The translations under genes and the position numbers were made by a program. Shown in pieces: positions 1 through 8,542 of a stretch of DNA of 64,000 nt. The notes beneath the pieces were generated by a model. It searched no databases and was not told the origin of the DNA. It worked only from the letters and a program-made list of their open reading frames with translations. The DNA is from Phycicoccus sp. Root101 (GTDB lineage: Bacteria; Actinomycetota; Actinomycetes; Actinomycetales; Dermatophilaceae), in the NCBI RefSeq assembly GCF_001426245.1, contig NZ_LMCM01000008.1, positions 248,001 to 312,000 on the forward strand, given 5' to 3'. Within the stretch, counting starts at the first letter, position 1. Each line of letters starts with the position of its first letter.

Positions 1-1
1 G

Positions 2-1972
2 GGTGGCAACGAGCGTGACGAAGGTGTTCTGGCGGCGAACATCGACGCGGCCCAGCGCCACGCGGTCGAGGCGAGCCGGCTCGGCATACCGGTCCTGTTC
101 GGGCGGGACGTCATCCACGGGCACCGCACGGTGTGCCCCATCCCGCTCGGTCTCGCGGCGTCCTTCGACGTGGGGCTCGTCGAGGAGGTCGCCGCCGTGG
201 CTGCCGCCGAGGCGGTCGTCGACGGTGTCGCGTGGACGTTCGCGCCCATGGTGGACCTGTCGGAGGAGCCGAGATGGGGCCGGGTGGCCGAGTCGCTCGG
301 CGAGACGCCGGTCCTCAGCGGGCGGCTGGCTGCCGCGATAGTGAAGGGGTTCCAGAGCGACGACCCCTCGGACCCCGACCACATCGCGGCCTGCGCCAAG
401 CACTTCGCCGGCTACGGCCTTTCCGCGGGCGGCCGCGACTACGACACCGTCTCGGTCGGCGAGAACACGCTGCGCAACCTGCACCTGCGCCCCTTCAAGG
501 CCGCCGTCGACGCCGGTGTCGCCACGATCATGGCTGCCTTCAACGACGTCGACGGCACGCCCATGCACGCCCACCGGCACCTGCTGAGGGACGTGCTCAA
601 GGGTGAGTGGGGCTTCGACGGCGTCGTCGTCGCCGACTGGAACGGGATCGGGCAGCTGGTCCACCAAGGTGTTGCCGCAGACCTGCGCGCGGCGGCGCTC
701 CTGGCGATCGAGGCGGGCGTCGACCTCGACATGTGCTCGGGCTCGTACGCCGCGCACCTCGCCGAGCTCGTGGAGTCCGGCGAGGTCGACGAGGCGCTGG
801 TCGACGACGCGGTGCGCCGGTTGCTCACCCTGAAGTTCCGGCTCGGGCTGTTCGACCGTCCCTACGTCGGCGAGCCGATCCGCAGCAACGCACCGACGGA
901 CGCCTCGAGGGCGACGGCCCTGCGCGCCGCCCACGCGGCGCACGTCCTCGTCTCCAACAACGGGATCCTGCCGCTCGCACCCGGTGCGGGGACCGTGCAC
1001 CTCACCGGTCCGTACGCCGAGGCCGCGGAGGAGCTCTTCGGGACCTGGACCCTCGACGGCCGTGGTGAGGACGTCGTCGCCCCGGCCACCGCCTTCAGGG
1101 CCCGGCTGGGTGGGGAGCAGCTGCTCGTCTCCGACGGCCGGTTCAGCGACCGCTCCGTCCAGCAGGTGCGCAACGCCGACGTCACCGTCGCGGTCGTCGG
1201 GGAGCACCCCTGGCGATCCGGCGAGGCGAACTCGGTCACCGACATCGGCCTACCGGCCGGGCAGCTCGAGCACCTGCGTCAGCTGTCACGGATCGGGAAG
1301 CCGCTCGTCGTGGTCGTCTACACCGGTCGGCCGCTCGAGCTCGGTGACGTCCTGGACCTCGCCGACGCGGTGCTGGTCGTCTGGCACCCCGGTGTCGAGG
1401 CAGGAAATGCGTTGGCGGACATCGTGTTCGGTGACGTGGCACCCCACGGACGCCTGCCGATGACGTTCCCCCGGACCACGGGGCACATCCCGACGAGCAC
1501 CCACCAACGGCCCACCGGTCGGCTCATCGAGCTGCACGAGGAAGGTCGGCAGGGCCGCTACCTCGACGACCAGGTCTTCCCGAGGCTGCCGTTCGGGTAC
1601 GGCCTCACGTACACCTCGTTCGAGTACGGCGAGCTGCGCACGGTCGGCGGGACGGAGCTGTCCGGGGCCGGTGAGGTCGTCGTGGAGATCGATGTCACCA
1701 ACACCGGTGACCGCGCCGGCAGGGAGGTGGTGCAGCTGTCCTTCCGCGACCCGGTCGCCCAGGTGACCCGACCTCTCGTCGAGCTCGTCGACTGGGCGTT
1801 CCTGGACCTCGCGCCGGGGGAGAAGGGCACCGCCTCGTTCACCGTGCGGGCCGACCAGTTCGCCTACTTCGGCACCGACAACACCAGCCGGGTCGACGCG
1901 GGGGAGATCGTCCTCGTCGCCGGCCCCGACGCCCTGCACGGCTCCCGGCTGTCCCTGCGCGTCAACCCCTGA
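2..1972 (+). CDS. Glycoside hydrolase family 3 beta-glucosidase-type enzyme (5' end outside window)
   Basis: The reading frame is already open at base 2, so the N-terminus lies upstream. The first visible residues (GGNERDEG, then GRDVIHGHRTV) are the typical GH3 barrel region. The barrel continues with KHFAGYG and the nucleophile motif VVVADWNGIG, where the Asp of ADW is the expected catalytic nucleophile. A second alpha/beta sandwich domain (VVVVYTGRPLEL, FGDVAPHGRLPMTFPRT) and a C-terminal fibronectin-III-like domain (VEIDVTNTGDRAGREVVQL) follow, which is the standard three-domain layout. GH3 enzymes release terminal beta-linked sugars; the exact substrate cannot be read from sequence. No signal peptide can be judged. 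The next gene, a GH35 enzyme, starts 78 bp downstream in the same direction, so the two probably act on the same imported oligosaccharide. Confidence 0.93.
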   Translation, partial: GGNERDEGVLAANIDAAQRHAVEASRLGIPVLFGRDVIHGHRTVCPIPLGLAASFDVGLVEEVAAVAAAEAVVDGVAWTFAPMVDLSEEPRWGRVAESLGETPVLSGRLAAAIVKGFQSDDPSDPDHIAACAKHFAGYGLSAGGRDYDTVSVGENTLRNLHLRPFKAAVDAGVATIMAAFNDVDGTPMHAHRHLLRDVLKGEWGFDGVVVADWNGIGQLVHQGVAADLRAAALLAIEAGVDLDMCSGSYAAHLAELVESGEVDEALVDDAVRRLLTLKFRLGLFDRPYVGEPIRSNAPTDASRATALRAAHAAHVLVSNNGILPLAPGAGTVHLTGPYAEAAEELFGTWTLDGRGEDVVAPATAFRARLGGEQLLVSDGRFSDRSVQQVRNADVTVAVVGEHPWRSGEANSVTDIGLPAGQLEHLRQLSRIGKPLVVVVYTGRPLELGDVLDLADAVLVVWHPGVEAGNALADIVFGDVAPHGRLPMTFPRTTGHIPTSTHQRPTGRLIELHEEGRQGRYLDDQVFPRLPFGYGLTYTSFEYGELRTVGGTELSGAGEVVVEIDVTNTGDRAGREVVQLSFRDPVAQVTRPLVELVDWAFLDLAPGEKGTASFTVRADQFAYFGTDNTSRVDAGEIVLVAGPDALHGSRLSLRVNP

Positions 1973-2050
1973 GCGCACCAGGCCGTCGTGGCACCTCGCC
2001 ACGACGGCCTCGGTCGTCCCCGGAACCCCCGCCCCCCAACGGAAAGCGTC

Positions 2051-4426
2051 ATGATCCAGATCCAGGACAAGCAGATCCTCATCGACGGCGAGGCCCGCAT
2101 GGTGATGGCCGGCGAGATCCACTACTTCCGCGTGGCGCGCGAGGAGTGGGAGCAGCGCATCCTGCTGCTCAAGGAGGCGGGCTGCAACGCCGTCGCCTCG
2201 TACATCCCGTGGCTCTGGCACGAGCTGCCCGACGGCACGATCGACGTGACCGGTGCCACGCGGGCGGAGCGCGACATCGGCGCGTTCATCGACCTGTGCG
2301 CCGAACACGGCCTCTGGTTCGTCGCCCGGCCCGGGCCGTTCATCATGGCCGAGCTGAAGAACGAAGGACTGCCGTTCCGCCTCTACACCGACCACCCCGA
2401 GATCGTGCCGGTGGGCTGGGACGGGAAGCAGGCACCGAGCCGCACCGTCGACTACCTCGCGCCGGCCTACCTCGACGAGTGCCGCCGGTGGTTCGGCGCC
2501 GTGCTGCCGCTCATCGCCCGTCGGCTGCAGCCCAACGGTGGCAACGTCATCGCGGTCCAGCTCGACAACGAGATCGGGATGCTCGCCTGGGTGACCAACA
2601 GCCCGGACCTCACCGACGACCTCGTCGCCGACTTCGCGCGCTGGGCCGTCGCGCGCCACGGTGGCGACGCGCCATACCCGTTGTCGGGCAACGCGATCCG
2701 CACACCCGGTGAGGAGGGTGCGGGCGTGCTGCGACAGGACCTCGCGGTCTTCATGCGCGACCGGTTCCGGCGCTACGTCGAGGAGCTGCGGACGATGGCC
2801 GAGGCGCAGGGGGTGACGGACGTGCCGTTCCTCATCAACATCCACGGGACCGAGGGCGGCAGCGGGGAGCCGTTCCCGATCGGGGTCAGCCAGCTCGTCG
2901 ACACGTATGCCGGGGTGCCGGGGATGCTGTCCGGGTCCGACCACTACATGGGCGACATGACGCTCAACACCACGACCGACCTCTACGTCATCAACGCCTT
3001 CATGGACGCGGTGCACGGCCCGGGCCAGCCGACCACGTCCCTGGAGTTCGAGGCCGGGTCGGGCGACTACGGCGGTGGCATCGACAACCAGTACGACCCG
3101 TCGACGGTCGACCTCAAGACCCGCCGCTCGCTGGCGCAGGGCAACCGCGCCATCAACTACTACCTCTTCGCCGGCGGCATCAACCCACCGCTCGAGGAGC
3201 CCGTGGGCGACGGGAACGACCGGATCAGCTTCACCGGAGAGCGCCACGGCACCGCCGCGCCCGTCGGCCCCGAGGGCCAGAAGGGCATGACGTATGCCGC
3301 GACGGCGCGGGTCGTGCACGCGGTCCGGGTCCACGAGCGCTGGCTGTCGCGCATGGAGGAGGAGCACGACGGCGTGCAGCTGGGGCTGGTCCTCGATGCC
3401 TACGCCACGGAGTACCACCACCCCGACAGCGCGGTGATGACCGAGGTCGTCGACGACCTGCAGCGACACCGGGGCGCCGGCCCGCGGCGTGCGCTGGTGC
3501 GGTCGATGCTGCTCGGCGGGTACCGGTTCCCGGCAGTGCACCTGCAGCGCGACGAACCCACTGGGGTGGTCGCCCTGTCGACCGGGCGCCACCTGTCGCC
3601 GGAGGTCCAGCAGGGCCTCGTCGACCACCTGACCCGCGGCGGTGGCCTGCTCCTGCTCGGTCGGGTGCCCGACCGAGACCTGGAGGGTCGACCCTGCACG
3701 CTCCTCGCCGACGCGATGGGGGTCTCCGGGGCCGACCTCACCTGGGGGGCCGACCACTACTACCCGTCCGCCGTCGCCAGTGGCTGGGCGGCACCGTGGC
3801 CCGAGACCCGGGTCGGCTGGTTCCAGGCGCTCGAGCACGAGCGCGGTGAGGCGGTCCTGCACGACGTGGACGGAGCCGTGATCGGCATCGACGTCGAGGT
3901 CGGCGCCGGCCGCGCGATCCTGCTGGCGGCCGAGCTGCCCTCGGACGTCGGCCTGTTCGGGCGTGCCCTCCGGCGTCTCGGCGCCGCTCCGGGGCTGGAG
4001 TTCTCGGCCGCGGTGCCGGGGATCTTCGCCACGACGTCCGCGACGGCCGATGGTGAGCGGATGCTGCACCTGACGAACATCAGCGGGCACGACAACCCCG
4101 TCACGCTGACCCTCGACGGCACGATGCTCGGTGACGGTGCCCTCGTCGTCCCGCCACGGACGAGCGCGTTCCTGGCGCTCGGCCTCGACACCCCGGTCGG
4201 CCGGGTCGAGTGGGCGAACGCCGAGCTCATCGAGGTCGGCGACGACCGGCTGGTGTTCGGGCCGCCGCTGGGCGGTCGGACCACGGTCGTCCTCGACACG
4301 GTCCCGGGCACCGAGGTCGTCGCGACGGCAGGCTCGGACGAGGTCGCCGTCGCGCGGGACGGGGACGTCCGGACGTTCACGGCCCCTGCCGGCTCACCCC
4401 TGGTCCTGACCCTCACCCCCGCCTGA
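2051..4426 (+). CDS. GH35 beta-galactosidase
   Basis: A 791-aa protein. I start it at the ATG at 2051 (MIQIQDKQ), preceded by GGAAAG, rather than at an upstream in-frame start that adds a non-family leader. The N-terminal barrel has the GH35 signature GEIHYFRV near residue 18. The expected acid/base Glu is E174 (QLDNEIG) and the expected nucleophile E332 (SLEFEAG), by alignment from memory to the NEYG and SEFYTGW motifs of the family. Beta-sandwich domains follow. There is no signal peptide, so it is probably cytoplasmic and hydrolyses terminal beta-galactosides taken up as oligosaccharides. It follows the GH3 gene closely and is likely co-transcribed with it. The stop codon lies inside a 15-bp tandem repeat. 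Confidence 0.93.
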   Translation: MIQIQDKQILIDGEARMVMAGEIHYFRVAREEWEQRILLLKEAGCNAVASYIPWLWHELPDGTIDVTGATRAERDIGAFIDLCAEHGLWFVARPGPFIMAELKNEGLPFRLYTDHPEIVPVGWDGKQAPSRTVDYLAPAYLDECRRWFGAVLPLIARRLQPNGGNVIAVQLDNEIGMLAWVTNSPDLTDDLVADFARWAVARHGGDAPYPLSGNAIRTPGEEGAGVLRQDLAVFMRDRFRRYVEELRTMAEAQGVTDVPFLINIHGTEGGSGEPFPIGVSQLVDTYAGVPGMLSGSDHYMGDMTLNTTTDLYVINAFMDAVHGPGQPTTSLEFEAGSGDYGGGIDNQYDPSTVDLKTRRSLAQGNRAINYYLFAGGINPPLEEPVGDGNDRISFTGERHGTAAPVGPEGQKGMTYAATARVVHAVRVHERWLSRMEEEHDGVQLGLVLDAYATEYHHPDSAVMTEVVDDLQRHRGAGPRRALVRSMLLGGYRFPAVHLQRDEPTGVVALSTGRHLSPEVQQGLVDHLTRGGGLLLLGRVPDRDLEGRPCTLLADAMGVSGADLTWGADHYYPSAVASGWAAPWPETRVGWFQALEHERGEAVLHDVDGAVIGIDVEVGAGRAILLAAELPSDVGLFGRALRRLGAAPGLEFSAAVPGIFATTSATADGERMLHLTNISGHDNPVTLTLDGTMLGDGALVVPPRTSAFLALGLDTPVGRVEWANAELIEVGDDRLVFGPPLGGRTTVVLDTVPGTEVVATAGSDEVAVARDGDVRTFTAPAGSPLVLTLTPA

Positions 4427-4497
4427 CCCCGCCCAGCCTGACCCCAACCCGCCTGACCCCAACCCGCCTGACCCCGGCCCCTGACCCCGGCCCCTGA
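4422..4497 (+). repeat. 15-bp tandem repeat across the GH35 stop codon
   Basis: The 9-mer CCTGACCCC recurs at 4422, 4437, 4452, 4467 and 4480, that is with spacing 15, 15, 15 and 13. The first copy contains the TGA stop of the GH35 gene and the rest fill the space before the large hairpin. Every copy carries TGA in the same register, so read-through would meet repeated stops. Confidence 0.8.
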
Positions 4498-4499
4498 CG

Positions 4500-4570
4500 C
4501 GCAAAGCGGGTGTCGTTCGGGAACACCAGGACAAATAAGTCCCGGTTCGCCGAACGACACCCGCTTTGCG
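4500..4570. terminator. Bidirectional terminator-like hairpin with a perfect 21-bp stem
   Basis: Bases 4500-4520 are exactly complementary to 4550-4570. The 29-nt interior can extend the stem (GAAC 4521-4524 with GTTC, GGAC with GTCC) and closes on an A/T-rich tip (AAATAA), unusual in this GC-rich DNA. It lies between the convergent GH35 gene and the dehydrogenase gene, so it can end transcripts from both sides. It has no U-tract. It may also be a dispersed palindromic element. Confidence 0.75.
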
Positions 4571-4594
4571 GAGGGGTGAGGGCGAGACGCGGGG

Positions 4595-5341
4595 TCAGGG
4601 CTCGCGGTGCACCTTGTAGGACGCGGCCTGGGCGCGGGGCTTGATCACCAGCAGGTCGATGTTGACGTGCGCCGGGCGCTGCACCATCCAGACGACCGCC
4701 TCGGCCACGTCATCGGCGACGAGCGGCTCGGCGACCCCGGCGTACACCGAGTCGGCCCGCTCCTGGTCCCCGCCGAACCTCGTCAACGAGAACTCCTCCG
4801 TCTTCACCATGCCCGGCGCGATCTCCGTGATCCGGACCGGCTGGTCCACGAGCTCGAGGCGCAGGGTCTCGGTCAGCACGGCGACGGCGTGCTTGGCCGC
4901 GGTGTACCCCGACCCGCCCTCGTAGACGGTCCGGCCGGCGATCGAGCCGACGTTGACGATGGTGCCGGCGCCCGACGCGACGAGAGCCGGCAGCAGGGCC
5001 TGGGTGACCTGCAGGGTCCCGATGACGTTGGACTCGAACATCCCCCGCCAGTCGGCGACGTCGGTGGACGCGGCCGGCGCCAGGCCCAGGGCACCACCGG
5101 CGTTGTTGACGAGGACGTCGAGCCGGTCGCCCACGGCCGCCGCGAGCGCCGCGACGTCGGTCGCGTCCGAGACGTCGCACGTGACGGCGCGGCCGTCGAT
5201 CTCGGTCGCCAGGGCCTCGATGCGGTCGGCGCGACGGGCCGCGCAGACGACCTCGAAGCCCGCTGCGGCGAGCTGCCGCGCGGTGGCCGCACCGATGCCG
5301 CTGCTGGCTCCGGTGACGACGGCGAGGGGTCGGGTGGTCAT
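4595..5341 (-). CDS. Short-chain dehydrogenase/reductase
   Basis: A 248-aa classical SDR. The start at 5341 (MTTRPLAVVTG) follows an AGGAGG ribosome site; longer readings upstream are low-complexity. Seen in order: the nucleotide-binding glycine motif TGASSGIG (residues 10-17), NNAGG, and the catalytic Tyr/Lys in YTAAKHA with a preceding Ser in VGSIAGR. The basic residues after the second beta strand (CAARRADR) suggest NADP(H) preference. Members of this branch (like YdfG) oxidise or reduce small hydroxy-acids or aldehydes; the substrate is not known here. The start overlaps the stop of the upstream hotdog-fold gene as ATGA, so the two are translationally coupled. Confidence 0.9.
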   Translation of the reverse strand: MTTRPLAVVTGASSGIGAATARQLAAAGFEVVCAARRADRIEALATEIDGRAVTCDVSDATDVAALAAAVGDRLDVLVNNAGGALGLAPAASTDVADWRGMFESNVIGTLQVTQALLPALVASGAGTIVNVGSIAGRTVYEGGSGYTAAKHAVAVLTETLRLELVDQPVRITEIAPGMVKTEEFSLTRFGGDQERADSVYAGVAEPLVADDVAEAVVWMVQRPAHVNIDLLVIKPRAQAASYKVHREP

Positions 5342-6090
5342 GAGGTGCCTCCTGCAGGGCTGGCGGGACGGATGGTGGCGGGGTCGATGGCGATCCAGGT
5401 GGCCTCGGCCTGCGCGAGGAGGGTGCCGTCGGCGGCATACAGGGCCGTGCCGCTGAGGTGCTTGCGCCCCTCCTCGCCGCGCTGCCACGCCATGACGACG
5501 TGGGGTTCACCGGCAACGGGAAGGGTGTCGACGCGGGCGGTCATGGTGCCGAGCACCATCGGCCGCCCCGCGATGCCGGACGCCCAGCCGCCGGGACAGT
5601 CCAGCGCGGCCCACACCGTCTCGAGGTCGACGTCGTCGCCGGGCACCCACGCGCAGGCGTAGGTGTCCGAGCCCGCCACCCGTCCGGGCTGCAGCCGCAG
5701 TCCGTCCCCACGGGAACGGCCGGTGCCGCAGGAGAAGCAGGTGGGGAACGGGTGGTCGGCCAGCCCCTCGTAGCGCTCGCCGGCCGCTTGCGCGTCCTCG
5801 AACGACACCGGACCCGGTATGCCGCGCGGCTCGGGTCCGTGGACGGCCTGCCCCTGCGCCACGAGGTGGTCGCCGTCGAACAGCTCGACGACGGTGGTCG
5901 AGCCGTCCGGACCGCCGGGGACCGTGCGCGTCGCCATCTCCCGGTCCAGCGGCGGCGGGGTCCGCAGGCGCACGGAGACCGCAGGGAGCTCCGGGGAGGT
6001 GGGGACCTGTCCGGCGAAGTGACCGCTGACCCAGCCGCCGTTGCCCGACTCGGGAGGGCCGCAGAACCGCGCCGGCACGAGGAAAGCCAT
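5338..6090 (-). CDS. Hotdog-fold (thioesterase-like) protein
   Basis: A 250-aa protein whose layout (two roughly 110-residue halves, the C-terminal one with TMTARVDTLPVAGEPHVVM and GTALYAADGTLLAQAEATWI) fits a double hotdog acyl-CoA thioesterase/dehydratase fold. Between the halves sits FPTCFSCGTGR, with two closely spaced Cys, also seen in related actinobacterial proteins. I infer an acyl-CoA or acyl-thioester substrate but no catalytic residue can be assigned with confidence. The stop overlaps the SDR start by 4 nt. A TAGGTT hexamer exactly 6 nt before the ATG suggests leaderless transcription and supports this start. Confidence 0.75.
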   Translation of the reverse strand: MAFLVPARFCGPPESGNGGWVSGHFAGQVPTSPELPAVSVRLRTPPPLDREMATRTVPGGPDGSTTVVELFDGDHLVAQGQAVHGPEPRGIPGPVSFEDAQAAGERYEGLADHPFPTCFSCGTGRSRGDGLRLQPGRVAGSDTYACAWVPGDDVDLETVWAALDCPGGWASGIAGRPMVLGTMTARVDTLPVAGEPHVVMAWQRGEEGRKHLSGTALYAADGTLLAQAEATWIAIDPATIRPASPAGGTS

Positions 6091-6096
6091 GGCCCG

Positions 6097-6102
6097 AACC
6101 TA
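6097..6102 (-). promoter_or_regulatory. -10 element of a probable leaderless promoter
   Basis: On the minus strand TAGGTT is followed by 6 nt and then the ATG of the hotdog-fold gene. This spacing puts the transcription start on the start codon. The same geometry recurs at eight other genes in the window. Confidence 0.6.
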
Positions 6103-6178
6103 CTGTGCGCCCCGTGGGGTGCGCCGGGGGCACCGACCCATGGGGCCGCAGACGCGGGCACGGGTGAGAATGGGCGGG

Positions 6179-7402
6179 ATGTCACGACCCGAGGCCACCA
6201 CCGATCCGACCGTCAGCCTGCGCAGGATCGCGGTGCCGGCCTACGGGCCGACGGTCATCGCGGCGATCGGTGCGGGGGCGATCGTGCCGATCGTGGCCCT
6301 CAGCGCCCTCGACCTCGGGGCGTCCCAGTCGGTCGCCGCGCTCACCGCGGGGCTCGGGCTGGTCGCGGAGCTCTTCTTCGCCGTGCCGGCGGGGGCGCTC
6401 GTGAACCGCGTGGGGGAGCGCCGGGCCCTGCTCTGGGCCAGTGCCGTCGACGCCGTGGCAGCCTTCGTCGCGCTGACGGCCCCCTCACTGGCCGTCCTGA
6501 TGGCCACCGTCTTCGCGATGGGCTTCACCTCGTCGGTCTTCCTCGTCGCACGTCAGGCCTACCTCATCGACGCGGTGCCGGCCTCGATGCGGGCGCGCGC
6601 CATGTCGACCCTGGGCGGGGTCAACCGGATCGGCATGTTCATCGGCCCGTTCGTCGGTGCGCCGATCATCCACGCCTGGGGGCCACGGGCCGGGTTCGCC
6701 GTCGCGGTGGCTGCCGGTCTCGCCGCCGCGGCCCTGGTGCAGTTCGGCCCGGACCTGACGGCCGCCCACGAGGCCCAGGCGAAGGAGGAGTCGCGCGACC
6801 GGGCGCCCGTCAGCACCGCCACGGTGCTGTGGGACCACCGGCGCACCTACCTCACCCTCGGGCTGGGGATCATGGTCATCGGTGCGGCCCGGTCCTCCCG
6901 GGTGGTCCTGCTCCCCCTGTGGGCCGAGTACGTCGGGCTCTCGGCGAGCACCACGGCCATCATCTTCGGGATCGTCGCCGGCGTGGAGATGCTCCTGTTC
7001 TACCCCGCCGGCTCGGTGATGGACCGGTTCGGCCGCATCTGGGTGGCGGTGCCCTGCGTCGTGCTGCTGGGGATCGGGATGCTCGCCCTCCCGCTCACCC
7101 ACAGCGCGGTGGCGGTGACCCTGGTCGCCCTCGTCGCGGCCGTCGGCAACGGGATGGGGTCGGGCATCGTCATGACCCTCGGCGCCGACAGCGCGCCCGA
7201 GTGGGGCCGGTCGCAGTTCCTCGGAGGCTGGCGGTTCATGTCGGTGATCGGTGGGAGCGGCGCCCCGGCCCTGATCAGCCTCGTCACCGCCGAGGCCGGG
7301 CTGGCCGCCGCCTGCGTCTCCCTCGGCGGGCTGGCGCTCCTCGGCACGGGATGGCTGGGGTACTGGGTACCGCGCTTCGACCCCTCTCGCCGCCGCGGCT
7401 GA
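6179..7402 (+). CDS. MFS transporter
   Basis: A 407-aa integral membrane protein with about 12 hydrophobic segments and the MFS loop motif after the second helix (GALVNRVGERRALLW). A central break is visible around EAQAKEESRDRAPV, between the two six-helix halves, and a second related loop motif lies in the C-half (GSVMDRFGRIWVAV). I start at ATG 6179 (MSRPEATTDP); an in-frame ATG at 6170 is possible, and a longer frame upstream is not membrane-like. GAGAAT lies 7 nt before the chosen ATG. It is divergent from the hotdog/SDR pair and the next gene is IdeR, but no substrate can be inferred from sequence. Confidence 0.88.
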   Translation: MSRPEATTDPTVSLRRIAVPAYGPTVIAAIGAGAIVPIVALSALDLGASQSVAALTAGLGLVAELFFAVPAGALVNRVGERRALLWASAVDAVAAFVALTAPSLAVLMATVFAMGFTSSVFLVARQAYLIDAVPASMRARAMSTLGGVNRIGMFIGPFVGAPIIHAWGPRAGFAVAVAAGLAAAALVQFGPDLTAAHEAQAKEESRDRAPVSTATVLWDHRRTYLTLGLGIMVIGAARSSRVVLLPLWAEYVGLSASTTAIIFGIVAGVEMLLFYPAGSVMDRFGRIWVAVPCVVLLGIGMLALPLTHSAVAVTLVALVAAVGNGMGSGIVMTLGADSAPEWGRSQFLGGWRFMSVIGGSGAPALISLVTAEAGLAAACVSLGGLALLGTGWLGYWVPRFDPSRRRG

Positions 7403-7446
7403 GCAGGGCGGCCCCGGCTGACGCCTCCAGATGAGAGGCTTGCCCT

Positions 7447-8145
7447 GTGACGGACCTGATCGACACCACCGAGATGTACCTCAAGACGATCTTCGAGCTC
7501 GAGGAAGAGGGCATCGTCCCCCTGCGTGCCCGCATCGCCGAGCGGCTCGGGCACTCCGGTCCGACCGTGTCCCAGACCGTCGCCCGCATGGAGCGCGACG
7601 GGCTGCTCAGCCTCGGGGGTGACCGTCACCTCGAGCTGTCCGACCACGGTCGCCTGCTCGCCACCCGCGTGATGCGCAAGCACCGCCTGGCCGAGCGACT
7701 CCTCGTCGACGTGATCGGCCTGGAGTGGGAGTACGTCCACGACGAGGCGTGCCGCTGGGAGCACGTGATGTCGGAGCGGGTGGAGCGCAAGATCCTCGCG
7801 ATGCTCAAGGACCACCACGACTCGCCCTACGGCAACCCCATCCCCGGACTCGACGAGCTCGGGGAGGAGGAGCCCATGGAGGGTTTCCGCACCGGCCTGC
7901 AGACGCTCACCGAGCTCGCGGGCGAGCACCCCGAGGTCGTCCTGGTGCGCCGCATCGGCGAGCCCGTGCAGGTCGACCACGAGGCGCTGGCCCTGCTCAC
8001 CGTGGCCCGGTTGCTGCCCGGGGAGCGGGTGCGCGTCCACCGTGCCGACGGTCGCGTGGTCGCCGTCCGGGAGGATGCTCCGGACTCCACCGCGGTGTCC
8101 CTGCCGGACGACGTCGCGCAGCACGTCTTCGGCGCGCTCATCTGA
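7447..8145 (+). CDS. ideR: Iron-dependent repressor IdeR/DtxR
   Basis: A 232-aa DtxR-family metalloregulator. The GTG start at 7447 gives metal-site residues at exactly the M. tuberculosis IdeR numbers: Met10, and C102/E105/H106 in EACRWEH, which confirms the start. The winged helix-turn-helix (ERLGHSGPTVSQTVARMERD, around residues 34-54) comes first, the dimerisation/metal domain next, and a C-terminal SH3-like domain from about residue 150. With Fe2+ bound it should repress iron uptake genes and adjust iron storage and oxidative defence. GAGGCT exactly 6 nt before GTG fits the leaderless pattern seen elsewhere. Confidence 0.95.
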   Translation: MTDLIDTTEMYLKTIFELEEEGIVPLRARIAERLGHSGPTVSQTVARMERDGLLSLGGDRHLELSDHGRLLATRVMRKHRLAERLLVDVIGLEWEYVHDEACRWEHVMSERVERKILAMLKDHHDSPYGNPIPGLDELGEEEPMEGFRTGLQTLTELAGEHPEVVLVRRIGEPVQVDHEALALLTVARLLPGERVRVHRADGRVVAVREDAPDSTAVSLPDDVAQHVFGALI

Positions 8146-8259
8146 GCCATCCGTGGTAGCACTGCGAGGGTGCTGAGCACGAGCTCCAGCCGCGCCTCAC
8201 GGACCGATGCACGTTTCGACCGCTTTCTTGGGGTTTTCTTGACCCGCCGTGACCCGAAC

Positions 8260-8288
8260 GTGACATTCCCAGAGGCCTTGTGTACGGT
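8260..8288 (+). promoter_or_regulatory. Candidate sigma-70-type promoter of the NlpC/P60 gene
   Basis: GTGACA (8260-8265), a 17-nt spacer and TACGGT (8283-8288) lie upstream of the riboswitch. A start about 7 nt later would place the whole aptamer in the leader RNA. TTGACC at 8239 is not at a usable distance from this -10. Confidence 0.5.
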
Positions 8289-8354
8289 GGCCGAGGTCTC
8301 TTCGCCCCCCGGAGAGGCTGGCCCGATGTGGAAACGCCTAGTCCTGTCACCACG

Positions 8355-8536
8355 CCCGGGTCCACCAGCAACACCGCTTGGCAGGAGCGGGGGACCCAAT
8401 TTCGGGCCGTCTCCGGACGGTCCTTGGGGTGAAGTCCTCGTGTGAGCGCCCGCAAGGTCGGGTGGCAAACCGCGAGGGCCGGGTGATCTACCTCCACCCG
8501 AACCCGACAGCTCACCTCGTAGGCGCTGGAGGTTCA
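8355..8536 (+). promoter_or_regulatory. Cyclic di-AMP riboswitch (ydaO/yuaA class)
   Basis: The leader contains the hallmark conserved blocks of this class in order: GGCAGGAGCGGGGGACCCA near 8380-8398, TTGGGGTGAA near 8424, and CCGAACCCGACAGCT followed by a ...TAGGCG end near 8498-8524. These are the conserved ydaO internal-loop and pseudoknot strands. The gene right behind it is an NlpC/P60 cell-wall hydrolase, the classic actinobacterial target. In this class c-di-AMP binding usually turns expression off, linking turgor/potassium signalling to wall remodelling. The outer boundaries are approximate. Confidence 0.9.
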
Positions 8537-8542
8537 ACCATC

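Noticed and set aside
1286-4090. 934-codon minus-strand open frame
   Set aside because: It lies antisense to the GH3 and GH35 genes, is rich in R, G, D, V and H with no domain, and is a GC-rich shadow frame.
5458-7434. 658-codon plus-strand open frame
   Set aside because: It overlaps the hotdog gene antisense and the MFS gene in another frame; composition is Arg/Gly-rich and no motif is present.
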